From Hymenobacter gummosus (GTDB lineage: Bacteria > Bacteroidota > Bacteroidia > Cytophagales > Hymenobacteraceae), in contig NZ_RXOF01000008.1 of assembly GCF_003970915.1 (NCBI RefSeq), positions 62,001-126,000 on the forward strand: DNA of 64,000 nt, written 5' to 3'. A model generated the notes under the pieces. That model did not search any database. It had not been told where the DNA came from and saw only the letters and a program-made list of their open reading frames with translations. Shown here one piece after another: positions 51,806 to 59,938 of the stretch (position 1 is its first letter; each line of letters opens with the position of its first letter). The translations under genes and the position numbers were made by a program.

Positions 51806-52864
51806 ATGAACCAGGTAGCCGCTGGCGTAACCCAGCTTCAGATTCAACGCTTCGTCAACGTGTACTTCGTGGAGAGCAGCAACCCCGGCGAGTGGGTGCT
51901 GGTCGACACCGGCCTGCCCGGCTCCGAAAAGGCCATTATCGAAGCCGCTGACCATATTTTCTACCCCGGCACCCACCCCACGGCCATCATCCTCACCCAC
52001 GGGCACATGGACCACTCCGGCTCGGCCCGGGCCCTGGCCGAGCACTGGAACGTGCCGGTGCTGGCCCACCCGCTGGAGCTGCCCTTCCTGCAGGGCAAGG
52101 CCGTGTACCCCGCCGCCGACCCCACCGTGGACCAGGGCGGCACCCTGGCCTTCGTGGCCCGCTTCTTCCCGCCGCAGTCGTTCCAGCTCTCCGACCTGGT
52201 GCAGCCCCTGGCCACCGACGACGACGAGACGCCCTACCTGCCCGGCTGGCGCTGGCTGCACGTGCCCGGTCACGCGCCCGGGCAGATTGCCTTGTTCCGG
52301 GAGGAAGACCGCACCCTGCTCGGCGCCGACGCCTTTGCCACCGCCAACCACGAATCGGTGCCTTCCCTGCTGCTGCAGCTGCCCAAAATCAGCGTGGCCG
52401 GGGCGCCTTTCAACTACGACTGGCAGCAGGTGCGCGAATCGGTGCAGCAGCTGGCGGCCCTGCAGCCCCAGGCCATCGGCTGCGGGCACGGCCCGGTGAT
52501 TCACGGCGCCGAAGCCGCCACGGGCCTGCAGCAGCTGGCCGATAACTTCCCCATGCCCGCCCACGGCCGCTACGTCGCCGAGCCGGCCCGCATCGACGCC
52601 GACGGGGTGCAGTACCTGCCGCCCGCGCCCAAGGACACGCTGCCGGCCAAGGCCGCCCTGGTGGGCGCCGGCCTGGCCCTGGCCGCCGCGGGCGTGGCCC
52701 TGCTGGTTCGCAAATCCGGCTCCTCCAACGGCCCCGGCAAGGAGGCCAAAGTCAACCGCAAGGTGTACGATTTGGCCGCCCGCCGTGCCCGCAAGGCCCA
52801 GCAGGGCGCCCCCGGCGCCGAGCTGAATTCGGACGCCTACCCCTACAAGGAAGTACGGTTTTAG
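51806..52864 (+). CDS. Metallo-beta-lactamase-fold hydrolase with C-terminal membrane anchor
   Basis: A 352-residue protein. THGHMDHSG (64-72) supplies His65, His67, Asp69 and His70 of the dinuclear metal site; HVPGHAPGQIALF is the next metal His block; GCGHGPVIHG gives the last. The C-terminus has one hydrophobic helix (KAALVGAGLALAAAGVALLV, about 290-310) and a basic tail. A signal peptide is absent, so the hydrolase domain is probably cytoplasmic. Hydrolysed substrate unknown. Confidence 0.9.
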   Translation: MNQVAAGVTQLQIQRFVNVYFVESSNPGEWVLVDTGLPGSEKAIIEAADHIFYPGTHPTAIILTHGHMDHSGSARALAEHWNVPVLAHPLELPFLQGKAVYPAADPTVDQGGTLAFVARFFPPQSFQLSDLVQPLATDDDETPYLPGWRWLHVPGHAPGQIALFREEDRTLLGADAFATANHESVPSLLLQLPKISVAGAPFNYDWQQVRESVQQLAALQPQAIGCGHGPVIHGAEAATGLQQLADNFPMPAHGRYVAEPARIDADGVQYLPPAPKDTLPAKAALVGAGLALAAAGVALLVRKSGSSNGPGKEAKVNRKVYDLAARRARKAQQGAPGAELNSDAYPYKEVRF

Positions 52865-52875
52865 ATAACCCCAAA

Positions 52876-52996
52876 CGTCATGTCGAGCCTGTTGCGCATC
52901 AAGCAAGGGCAGAGGCATCTCGCTCGATAGTAATTCCCCTTTTAGGTTACTATCGAGCGTCAGCACGCGAGATACTTCGCTACGCTCTGCATGACG
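52876..52996. repeat. Palindromic intergenic element D
   Basis: An inner 13-bp perfect inverted repeat (CGCTCGATAGTAA, 52921-52933 with 52947-52959) is surrounded by imperfect arms that begin CGTCATG and end CTCTGCATGACG, the core of element A. The left arm is more diverged. It lies between the MBL gene and a terminator. Confidence 0.75.
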
Positions 52997-53032
52997 CTCT
53001 TCTTGGCCCTGCTCAGCGTCCCGAAAACGTAG

Positions 53033-53070
53033 AAAAGCCCGGCCCCTTCGGTGAAGGAGGCCGGGCTTTT
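53033..53070. terminator. Bidirectional terminator
   Basis: AAAAGCCCGGCC (53033-53044) pairs with GGCCGGGCTTTT (53059-53070), loop of 14 nt, ending both the MBL gene (+) and the DUF4097-like gene (-) side. Confidence 0.85.
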
Positions 53071-53169
53071 CGATGGCTGACTCAGCGTAGGCTACACATC
53101 GGGCCGCCCCTGCTGGTACAAGGACGGCCCGAGCTTGTGTATGTGAGCAGCGTTGGAAGATACGAATTT

Positions 53170-54009
53170 TTAATTGCCCGTCCGGCTGACCGATACGCCG
53201 CCGTTGACCGTCACAGCTTTGACGGGGGCGCCGCCCTTGCCCAGGGCCACGGCTACCTCGGAGCGGCTGATGTTGCCTTTCACGCTGGAAGAGAAGTCGG
53301 TACGCACGGGGCCGTGCTGGGTGCTGGTGGTAAACTGCGCCGAGTAGTCGGCCGGCACTTTCCAGGTGATGCCGCCGTTGGTGGTGGCCACGTCGAGGCC
53401 GGGGCCGTCCCACTTCGTGCCGGTGAGGGTGATGCTGAGGCCGCCGTTCTGGGTGCGGCCCTTCACGTCGCCGCCGGCCGCCACGATGCTCACGCCGCCG
53501 TTCTGGGCTTCGAAGCTGACCGGGCCGCGCAGGTTTTCGAGGTGAATGCCGCCGTTGTGGGTTTTCAGGGCCAGGGCGGTTTTCTCGGGCACGAAGATTT
53601 CGTAGCTCACCGAGTAGCCCCCGCCCCCGCTGACGGCGTAGCCGCTGTTCGAGCCCGAGCCGTCGGGGCCGGCGCCGCGCAGGGTGTTGCCCTCGGTGCT
53701 GACTTTGACGCCGTCGACCAGGGCCTTGGCCGTGGCTTCGTCCTTGGCCCAGGCCTGCACGCGGGCCCGCACCCGGATGTCGGAGCCGCTGTAGCCCTTC
53801 ACGGTGATGCCGCCGTTGCGGTTGCCGTCGACGGTGAGCGTGCCGCTTTTGAGGGCCGGCAGGGTCAGGTCGCGGGTTTCGCAGTAGCGCTTCTGCTCGG
53901 AGCTGCCCCACTTGCTGTCGTCGCAGCTGGAGGTAAAGGCCGGGGCCGACTGGGCCTGGGCGGCGAAGGTGGCGGTGCTGAGCAGCAGGGCGGTAAACAG
54001 GGTTTTCAT
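53170..54009 (-). CDS. Secreted DUF4097-like beta-strand repeat protein
   Basis: A 279-residue protein with signal MKTLFTALLLSTATFAAQAQ. The mature part is a beta-solenoid-like sequence of repeated Gly/Ser/Asn-rich strands such as NGGITVKGYSGSD, HNGGIHLENLRGPVSFEAQN and TTNGGITWKVPADYS, typical of DUF4097 families. It is probably an envelope protein. No enzymatic motif; palindromic element C lies just upstream. Confidence 0.85.
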   Translation of the reverse strand: MKTLFTALLLSTATFAAQAQSAPAFTSSCDDSKWGSSEQKRYCETRDLTLPALKSGTLTVDGNRNGGITVKGYSGSDIRVRARVQAWAKDEATAKALVDGVKVSTEGNTLRGAGPDGSGSNSGYAVSGGGGYSVSYEIFVPEKTALALKTHNGGIHLENLRGPVSFEAQNGGVSIVAAGGDVKGRTQNGGLSITLTGTKWDGPGLDVATTNGGITWKVPADYSAQFTTSTQHGPVRTDFSSSVKGNISRSEVAVALGKGGAPVKAVTVNGGVSVSRTGN

Positions 54010-54118
54010 AGCGTCAGAAGGGCGGTTGGTTTGGAATCTTGCCTACTGACAGCAGGTAAATATCCCCGGTTGCAGATACAACGAATATTTTCGTAGATAT
54101 TTTTTTGAATACAAAATA

Positions 54119-54339
54119 GAACGTCATCCTAAGCAGAGCGAAGGACCTTCCTCCCACCCTGCACCGCCGCTGATACCAACGTGTAGATACCAGTCGACCA
54201 GGATGAGAAAAGTGCCGCCTCAACTTCTAGGCGTTGAGGTTGCGCTTTTATGTTTTTCCGATAGAGGGCGTTTGTGCTCGGACTTCAGCGGCGGTGCGGG
54301 GTTAGAGGAAGGTCCTTCGCTCTGCTCAGGATGACGTTC
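54119..54339. repeat. Palindromic intergenic element C with internal hairpin
   Basis: Outer arms 54119-54172 and 54286-54339 pair over 54 bp with few mismatches (core CGTCATCCT..., ...GAAGGACCTTCCTC). In the middle, GTGCCGCCTCAAC (54212-54224) and GTTGAGGTTGCGC (54233-54245) form a hairpin followed by TTTT. The layout and arm sequences match element B (14553-14749). Confidence 0.88.
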
Positions 54340-54361
54340 TGATGTTGCGCTGTCCTCCCTC

Positions 54362-55666
54362 CTACTCCCCGGCCCGGTAGGCCCAGCAGCCGTCCACCAG
54401 CGTACCGAGCACGGCCGTGGGGTCGGTGGTGTACACCAGGGCGGGCAGCAGGTGCTGGGGGCCGGCCTGGGCCAGCAGGGGCTGCCGCAGGTCGTACACG
54501 GCCGCATCGAGGGGCTGGCCGGGGGCGAAGTAGTCGGACAGGTGGCGGCCGGCGGCGCGTTGCCCGGCGAAGAACGTGGTATCAACCAGCGTGGTGGCCC
54601 CGTCGGCGAAGGTGTTGCGGCGGCGGTGGATGAGGCGCTGCCCGTAGTCGAGCCAGCGCAGGTCTTCCAGCGGGTTCAGGCTGATGTGGCTGTCGGTGCC
54701 GATGGACCAGCGCCCCCCGGCCTGGGCGTAGTCGACCAGCGGGAAGATTCCGTCGCCCAGGTTGCCCTCGGTGCCGGGGCAGAGCACCACCTGCGCGCCG
54801 GATTGGGCCAGGCGGCGGGTTTCCTCTGGCGTCATGTGGGTGCAGTGCACGAGGTGAAACCGCTCGTCGAGGGGCAGATTATCGAGCAGCCACTCCACGG
54901 GGCGGGCGCCGAGGTGGGCCAGGCTGCGCTCCACTTCCAGGGTCTGCTCGGCGGCGTGCAGGTGGAAGGGCAGGTCTTTGGGTCCCTGGGCGTGGGTGGC
55001 CAGCACGTCGGCGGCTTCTACGGCCCGCAGGCTGTGCACCCCGAAGCCGAGGCGGGCCCGCTCGTAGTAAGTTACGGCTTGGCGGCTGGCGTCGAGCAGC
55101 CGGAAATAGGCGTCGGCATCGGGCGAGATGAAGCGGCGCTGCCGGGGCGCCGGCTCGCGGCCGAAGTCGCCCTTCTGGTAGAACACCGGCACCAGGGTGA
55201 TTTTGATGCCGGCCGCGCGGGCGGCGGCCACCAGCCGCTCGCCCATTTCGGCCAGGTTGGCGTAGGGCCGGCCGGTGGCATCGTGGTGCAGGTAGTGGAA
55301 CTCCACCACCGAGGTGTAGCCGTTGCGCAGCAAATGGCGGTAGAGCGTGGTGGCGACCTGCTCGTTCTGCTCGGGCGAGAAGGTTTCGGCGCAGGCGTAC
55401 ATGGCCTCGCGCCAGCTCCAGAAATCGTCGCGGGTGCCGGGCTCGTGCTGCTCGGCGTGGCCCGCCATGCCGTACTGAAAGGCGTGCGAATGGGCGTTCT
55501 GAAAGCCCGGCAGGGCCGCGCCGGCTACGGTTTCGATAATCGCGCCGGGTTCGGTCGGTGCTTCCGCCGACAGGTATTGAATCAGCCCCTGCTCATCGAC
55601 GCCGACGTAGGCCGGGCGGAGCCAGCCGGACTGGAGCAGCAGGGCGGAGAAGTGGAAGTAGTGCAT
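54362..55666 (-). CDS. hutF: Formimidoylglutamate deiminase
   Basis: Converts N-formimidoyl-L-glutamate to N-formyl-L-glutamate and ammonia. The 434-residue protein has the amidohydrolase metal motif NAHSHAFQYG (His59, His61), a later VEFHYLHH block, HLHAAEQTLEVERS and STDSHI-type GTDSHISLNP near the end. It is followed after about 130 bp by hutG on the same strand, so these two form the HutF/HutG branch. Confidence 0.94.
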   Translation of the reverse strand: MHYFHFSALLLQSGWLRPAYVGVDEQGLIQYLSAEAPTEPGAIIETVAGAALPGFQNAHSHAFQYGMAGHAEQHEPGTRDDFWSWREAMYACAETFSPEQNEQVATTLYRHLLRNGYTSVVEFHYLHHDATGRPYANLAEMGERLVAAARAAGIKITLVPVFYQKGDFGREPAPRQRRFISPDADAYFRLLDASRQAVTYYERARLGFGVHSLRAVEAADVLATHAQGPKDLPFHLHAAEQTLEVERSLAHLGARPVEWLLDNLPLDERFHLVHCTHMTPEETRRLAQSGAQVVLCPGTEGNLGDGIFPLVDYAQAGGRWSIGTDSHISLNPLEDLRWLDYGQRLIHRRRNTFADGATTLVDTTFFAGQRAAGRHLSDYFAPGQPLDAAVYDLRQPLLAQAGPQHLLPALVYTTDPTAVLGTLVDGCWAYRAGE

Positions 55667-55698
55667 TTGGGGGTGGGAGATATCGTGCAGACGTTGCG

Positions 55699-55740
55699 CC
55701 TCACCCCCCGGCCCCCTCTCCGAAAAGGAAAGGGGGAGCC
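55699..55740. repeat. Short GC-rich palindrome-like sequence
   Basis: CCTCACCCCCCGGCCCCCTC followed by TCCGAAAAGGAAAGGGGGAG forms an imperfect hairpin. Similar sequences recur in many bacterial genomes; I cannot show other copies inside this window. Confidence 0.4.
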
Positions 55741-55794
55741 TGACGAAGGTTTCAGCTTGGTTTGGATTGCCCTTCCTACTGTATCGCGCTGGGC

Positions 55795-56607
55795 TTATTG
55801 CTTTGCCGAAAGCAAGGACTGGCCCAGCGTCTGCAGGGTCTGGCGGAGCACGGCCCGCATCTGCTCGGCGCGCTCCGGGGCGTAGTGCTGCTCGGCGTCG
55901 TCCATGTACACGTCTTTGGCCATTTCCAGCTGCAATGCGTGCTGCTGCTCGGCGGGGCGGCCGAAGTGGCGGGTGATGTAGCCGCCCTTGAACGGGTGAT
56001 TGTGCTGCAGCGAATACCCGCCGCTGCCCAGCTGCTGCAGGGCCAGCCGGATCAGCTCCGGGGCGGCGGAGGTTTCGTCGGCCGAGCCCAGGATGAGGTC
56101 GGGGAAGGGGCCCTGGTGGATGGCGGGCACGCGGCGGCGGATGCTGTGGCAGTCCCAGAGGAGCACCCGGCCGAAGCGCTGCCGCGTGTCGTCGAGCAGC
56201 TGCTGGAGCTGGGCGTGGTAGGGCTCGAAGTACAGGGTGCGGCGGCGGGCTACTTCTTCCAGGGCCACTTCCGGGCGCTCATCCCGGTAAATCGGCTCGC
56301 CCAGAAAGGTGGTGGCGGTGCACAGGCCCGTGATGACGCGGCCGTCGGAGTAGAGCGGGGCGCTGTCGGGGTTGCGGTTCAAATCGATAACCCAGCGGCT
56401 GTAGCGGGCCCGCAGGATGGGCAGGCCCAGCGCGGTGGCGAAGTCGTAGAGCTGGTGCACAAACCAGTCGGTGTCGTCGGGCGGCAGCAGGGCGGGCTTC
56501 AGCTCGGCTTGGATATCGGCCGGAAACTCGGTGCCCGCGTGGGGCACGCTGATGACGATGGGCAGCTGCGGCGGCCCGGCGGGAAGGGTGAGGTCGAAAA
56601 GCTGCAT
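55795..56607 (-). CDS. hutG: N-formylglutamate deformylase (amidohydrolase)
   Basis: Last step of the pathway with HutF: N-formyl-L-glutamate to glutamate and formate. The 270-residue protein has PIVISVPHAGTEFP and RWVIDLNRNPDSAPLY (family FGase blocks) and LLWDCHSIRRRVPAIHQG, plus HNHPFKGGYITRHFG near the C-terminus. I start at 56607 (MQLFDLTLPAGPP); the longer frame starts at 56706 with unlike sequence. Confidence 0.92.
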   Translation of the reverse strand: MQLFDLTLPAGPPQLPIVISVPHAGTEFPADIQAELKPALLPPDDTDWFVHQLYDFATALGLPILRARYSRWVIDLNRNPDSAPLYSDGRVITGLCTATTFLGEPIYRDERPEVALEEVARRRTLYFEPYHAQLQQLLDDTRQRFGRVLLWDCHSIRRRVPAIHQGPFPDLILGSADETSAAPELIRLALQQLGSGGYSLQHNHPFKGGYITRHFGRPAEQQHALQLEMAKDVYMDDAEQHYAPERAEQMRAVLRQTLQTLGQSLLSAKQ

Positions 56608-56787
56608 GCCGGAAGCTAGGGCGGGCCGGAGGGCGGCCGTAAGGTGGGAGAGCCGGCAAGATAAGGCGGTTTTCCAGCGCCGCCTCCCCTGCATGTCCCA
56701 GTCCACGGCGCGGCCAAATCCCGCGCCGGGGCCGTACTTTCGGGTGGGCGCTGCGTATCAGGGCCCGGTTTCCCGCTTTTTCCGCTT

Positions 56788-57282
56788 ATGCTGCGTTCTT
56801 CGCTTCGATTTGCCCTGCTGCTGGGCCTGACCGGGGCCGCCCCGGCGGTTTCGGCCCAGACTACCCCGCCGGCCGCGGCCCAAACCGCCCCGGCCAGCCG
56901 CCCCACCCGCCCCGGCGCCGACCAGCTGCCGCTGACCACCTACACCTACCGCAGCTTCGTCATCTACGATATCAGCGCCGGCCCCAAGCCCGTGCCGGCC
57001 CAGGGCGTGGGCGGCACCCTCACCCTGCACCCCGACGGCAGCTACGAAAAGCACCTGCAGCTGCGCAACAACCAGGGGCCCATGCAGTTCGACCAGCGCG
57101 GCCGCTTCACCCTCTCGGGCCCCGACAGCATCCGCTTTGAGTACACCAACGGGCAGGGCCAGCCCAAAACCGACCGGGGCCGCTACCGCCTCGACGCCAA
57201 AAAGCGCACCGTGGAGCTGACCATCAAGGGCTTTCCGGCCGGCAACCGCGGCGTGTACCAGCTGGCGCTGCCGCCCCGGTAA
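56788..57282 (+). CDS. Secreted protein of unknown function
   Basis: A 164-residue protein with signal peptide ending PAVSAQ (about 24). The mature part is beta-rich (GTLTLHPDGSYEKHLQLRNN, then FTLSGPDSIRFEYTNGQGQP) in a lipocalin-like pattern. It lies 15 bp before the next gene in the same direction, so they are probably an operon. Confidence 0.78.
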   Translation: MLRSSLRFALLLGLTGAAPAVSAQTTPPAAAQTAPASRPTRPGADQLPLTTYTYRSFVIYDISAGPKPVPAQGVGGTLTLHPDGSYEKHLQLRNNQGPMQFDQRGRFTLSGPDSIRFEYTNGQGQPKTDRGRYRLDAKKRTVELTIKGFPAGNRGVYQLALPPR

Positions 57283-57297
57283 GCCGCCGTGCGCCCC

Positions 57298-58092
57298 ATG
57301 CTACGTCGTTTGTCAGGAGCCGCGCTGCTACTGCTGCTCGCAACTGGTCTGCGGGCCCAGCAGCGCCCGGCCGCCGCGCCCGTGGGCCGGTGGCGCCTCG
57401 ACTCGCCCGATACCGCCGCGGTAGTCAACGTGCGCATCTGGGAGCCGGCGCCGGGCATTTACTTGTTTGCCATCGAAGCCGCCGCCGACAGCAGCCGGGG
57501 CGGTTTCCGGGGTGCCCTGCACGCCCCGCTGGGCTGCAACCAGGGCTATACCAACATCGACCCGGTGAAGCAGTGCCAGGTGCACTTCTGCCTGGTGCGG
57601 CCCGATTTGCTGCAGCTGCGGCAGTCCGACGGCACCTGCGGCCTGCCCGGGGGCCTGTCGGTGAGTGGGCGCTACCGCCGCCCGGGCGCCGACTCCTTGC
57701 GCCGGGCGCTGCCCCCGCTGCTCCGCTTCGAGGTGCTGCCCTCGGCGGCGGTGCTGGCCCGCTTCAAGGCCCTGGTCGGGCCGGATTACGCGGCCTTCGA
57801 GCGGGCGTTTGAGCGCGTGTTCGTGGAAGATGCTTACGACAAGGGCATTAGCCGCGTCAGCTCGGGCTTCGTGCGCGGGCAGGAGCGGCGGCGGGCGGCC
57901 ATTGTGGCCTACGGCCCCGGCGGGCAGCTGTGGGCGGCCGTGGTGGATGCCCGGAATCCGCAGCTGCTGCGCTACTACACCACCGTACCGGCCGCGGCCA
58001 GACGGCTGCCGGCCAGCCTCGAGCAGTGGACCAAAGACGTGCCCGGCCGCCGGGTGCAGTACCTGAGCAAACCGGCCCGCCAAGCGCCTTAG
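57298..58092 (+). CDS. Secreted protein, paralogue of the 28785 lipoprotein
   Basis: A 264-residue protein with signal MLRRLSGAALLLLLATGLRA. The C-terminal 110 residues (FKALVGPDYAAFERAFERVF, then QLWAAVVDARNPQLLRYYTT and VQYLSKPARQ) share blocks and spacing with the protein at 28785-29630. The domain function is unknown. A GTG at 57289 is a less likely start. It follows the 56788 gene by 15 bp. Confidence 0.8.
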   Translation: MLRRLSGAALLLLLATGLRAQQRPAAAPVGRWRLDSPDTAAVVNVRIWEPAPGIYLFAIEAAADSSRGGFRGALHAPLGCNQGYTNIDPVKQCQVHFCLVRPDLLQLRQSDGTCGLPGGLSVSGRYRRPGADSLRRALPPLLRFEVLPSAAVLARFKALVGPDYAAFERAFERVFVEDAYDKGISRVSSGFVRGQERRRAAIVAYGPGGQLWAAVVDARNPQLLRYYTTVPAAARRLPASLEQWTKDVPGRRVQYLSKPARQAP

Positions 58093-58106
58093 CCCTGATT
58101 TCCGTA

Positions 58107-58973
58107 ATGAGTACCTCCCCCACCATCGTCATTACCGGCGTTTCGAGCGGCCTGGGCCGGGCCGCCGCCGAAGCCTTCGTGCGCCGCGGCTACCGCGTCT
58201 TCGGCAGCCTGCGCCGCCCCGAGGACGCCCAGGCGCTGCAGCAGGCGCTGGGGCCGCAGTTTCAGCCCCTGCTCTTCGACGTGACCGATGCCGAAGCCAT
58301 TGCCACTGCCGCGGCCCAGGTGGCGGCGGCCTTGGACGGGGCGCCGCTGGCCGGGCTCATCAACAACGCCGGCGTGGCCTTCGGCGGGCCGCTGCTCTAC
58401 CAGCCCATCGAGGTGGTGCGCCGGCACTTCGAGGTAAACGTGCTCGGGCTGGTGCAGGTCACGCAGGCCTTTCTGCCCCTGCTGGGCGCCCGGCCCGGCT
58501 TCCAGGGCCAGCCGGGGCGCGTCATCAATATCGGCTCGGTGAGCGGGCGGGTGGCGGCCCCGTTTGTGGGCGCCTACGTGGGCACCAAGCACGCGCTGGA
58601 AGGCCTGTCGGCTTCCTGGCGGCGGGAGCTGCGGCTGTTCGGCGTGCCGGTGGTGCTCATCGGGCTGGGCGTGACGCAGACGCCCATCTGGGACAAAGGC
58701 ATTGATATCAGCGCCTACCACGACACGCCCTACTTCGAGCCGGCCCGGCGCTTCGTGCAGTTCGTAGACGCCAAGCGCCGCCAGGGCCTCAGCCCCGAGT
58801 ACGTGGCCGCACGGCTGGTGCAGATTCTGGAAGCCCGGCGGCCCCGGCTGCGCTACACCATCGTGCCCAACCGCCTGCTCGACACCGTGCTGCCCGGCCT
58901 GCTGCCCGCCCGCTGGCTCGACTGGCTGCTGGCCCGCGGCGTGGGCCTGACCCGGCCGCGCCCGGGCGCCTAG
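58107..58973 (+). CDS. SDR-family oxidoreductase
   Basis: A 288-residue short-chain dehydrogenase: TGVSSGLGRAAAEAF (about 10-24) for the cofactor, NNAGVAFGG (about 90-98), and YVGTKHALEGLSAS with the upstream IGSVSG for the catalytic Tyr/Lys/Ser. A C-terminal extension rich in Arg and Leu follows. The reaction cannot be assigned. The ATG at 58107 lies 15 bp after the previous stop, which suggests co-transcription. Confidence 0.9.
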   Translation: MSTSPTIVITGVSSGLGRAAAEAFVRRGYRVFGSLRRPEDAQALQQALGPQFQPLLFDVTDAEAIATAAAQVAAALDGAPLAGLINNAGVAFGGPLLYQPIEVVRRHFEVNVLGLVQVTQAFLPLLGARPGFQGQPGRVINIGSVSGRVAAPFVGAYVGTKHALEGLSASWRRELRLFGVPVVLIGLGVTQTPIWDKGIDISAYHDTPYFEPARRFVQFVDAKRRQGLSPEYVAARLVQILEARRPRLRYTIVPNRLLDTVLPGLLPARWLDWLLARGVGLTRPRPGA

Positions 58974-59145
58974 CACCGCCGCGGGGCTGCCGGGCTGCCG
59001 CAGCCCGTCCTCCTCACAGCCGAAGCCGGACCGGGGGTTGCCCTTGGCCGCCGTTTCGGCTAACTTGCGGCCCCTTCGGCCCGCCGGCCCCTCGGCGGCC
59101 CGAACGTTAACTCACTAAATCACCATTTCACCATTTCACTGATAG

Positions 59146-59880
59146 ATGGGACGCGCGTTTGAATTCCGCAAAGGCCGCAAAATGAAGCGCTGGGACCGGA
59201 TGTCGAAAGACTTTACCCGGATCGGCCGCGAAATCGTCATTGCCGTGAAAGAGGGCGGCTCCAACCCGGATACCAACTCCCGCCTGCGCACGGCCATGCA
59301 GAACGCCAAGGGCGTGAACATGCCCAAGGACCGCGTGGAGGCCGCCATCAAGCGCGCTTCGTCGAAGGAAGAAGGCAACTACACCGAGGTGGTATACGAA
59401 GGCTACGCCCCGCACGGGGTGGCCATCGTGGTGGAAACGGCCACCGACAACCCCACCCGCACCGTGGCCAACGTGCGCATGTACTTCAACCGCGGCAACG
59501 GCGCCCTGGGCACCGCCGGCTCGTCGGACTTCACCTTCACCCGCAAGGGCGTGTTCAAGCTGGCCGCCGAGGGCCTCGACGCCGAGGAGCTGGAGCTAGA
59601 GCTGATTGACTTCGGCGCCGACGAGGTGTACGCCGACTCCGAGGAGGACGAGCACGGCCAGGAAAAGCACTACATCGTGGTGGAAACGCCCTTCACCGAG
59701 TTCGGGCAGATGCAAAAGGCGCTGGAGCAGAAGGGGCTGAACGTCATCAGCGCCCAGCTGCAGCGCATTCCGAACGCCACCGTGCACCTGGAAGGCGAGC
59801 AGCTGGACGAGGTGATGAACCTGATTGAGAAATTCGAGGAGGACGACGACGTGCAGGCGGTTTACCACACGCTCGGCTAA
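59146..59880 (+). CDS. YebC/PmpR-family transcriptional regulator
   Basis: A 244-residue protein of the YebC/PmpR family. GRAFEFRKGRKMKRWDRMSK starts it, FTRIGREIVIAVKEGGSNPD and NPTRTVANVRMYFNRGNGAL are hallmark blocks, and the acidic end (EKFEEDDDVQAVYHTL) is typical. Members regulate transcription, and some work like a translation factor at polyproline motifs. Upstream TAACTTGC at 59059 may be a promoter box. Confidence 0.93.
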   Translation: MGRAFEFRKGRKMKRWDRMSKDFTRIGREIVIAVKEGGSNPDTNSRLRTAMQNAKGVNMPKDRVEAAIKRASSKEEGNYTEVVYEGYAPHGVAIVVETATDNPTRTVANVRMYFNRGNGALGTAGSSDFTFTRKGVFKLAAEGLDAEELELELIDFGADEVYADSEEDEHGQEKHYIVVETPFTEFGQMQKALEQKGLNVISAQLQRIPNATVHLEGEQLDEVMNLIEKFEEDDDVQAVYHTLG

Positions 59881-59938
59881 TCACGGATTGTTGCGGATTT
59901 TTCGGATTGCACGGATTTCGTGGACGATTGGCGTCCGC

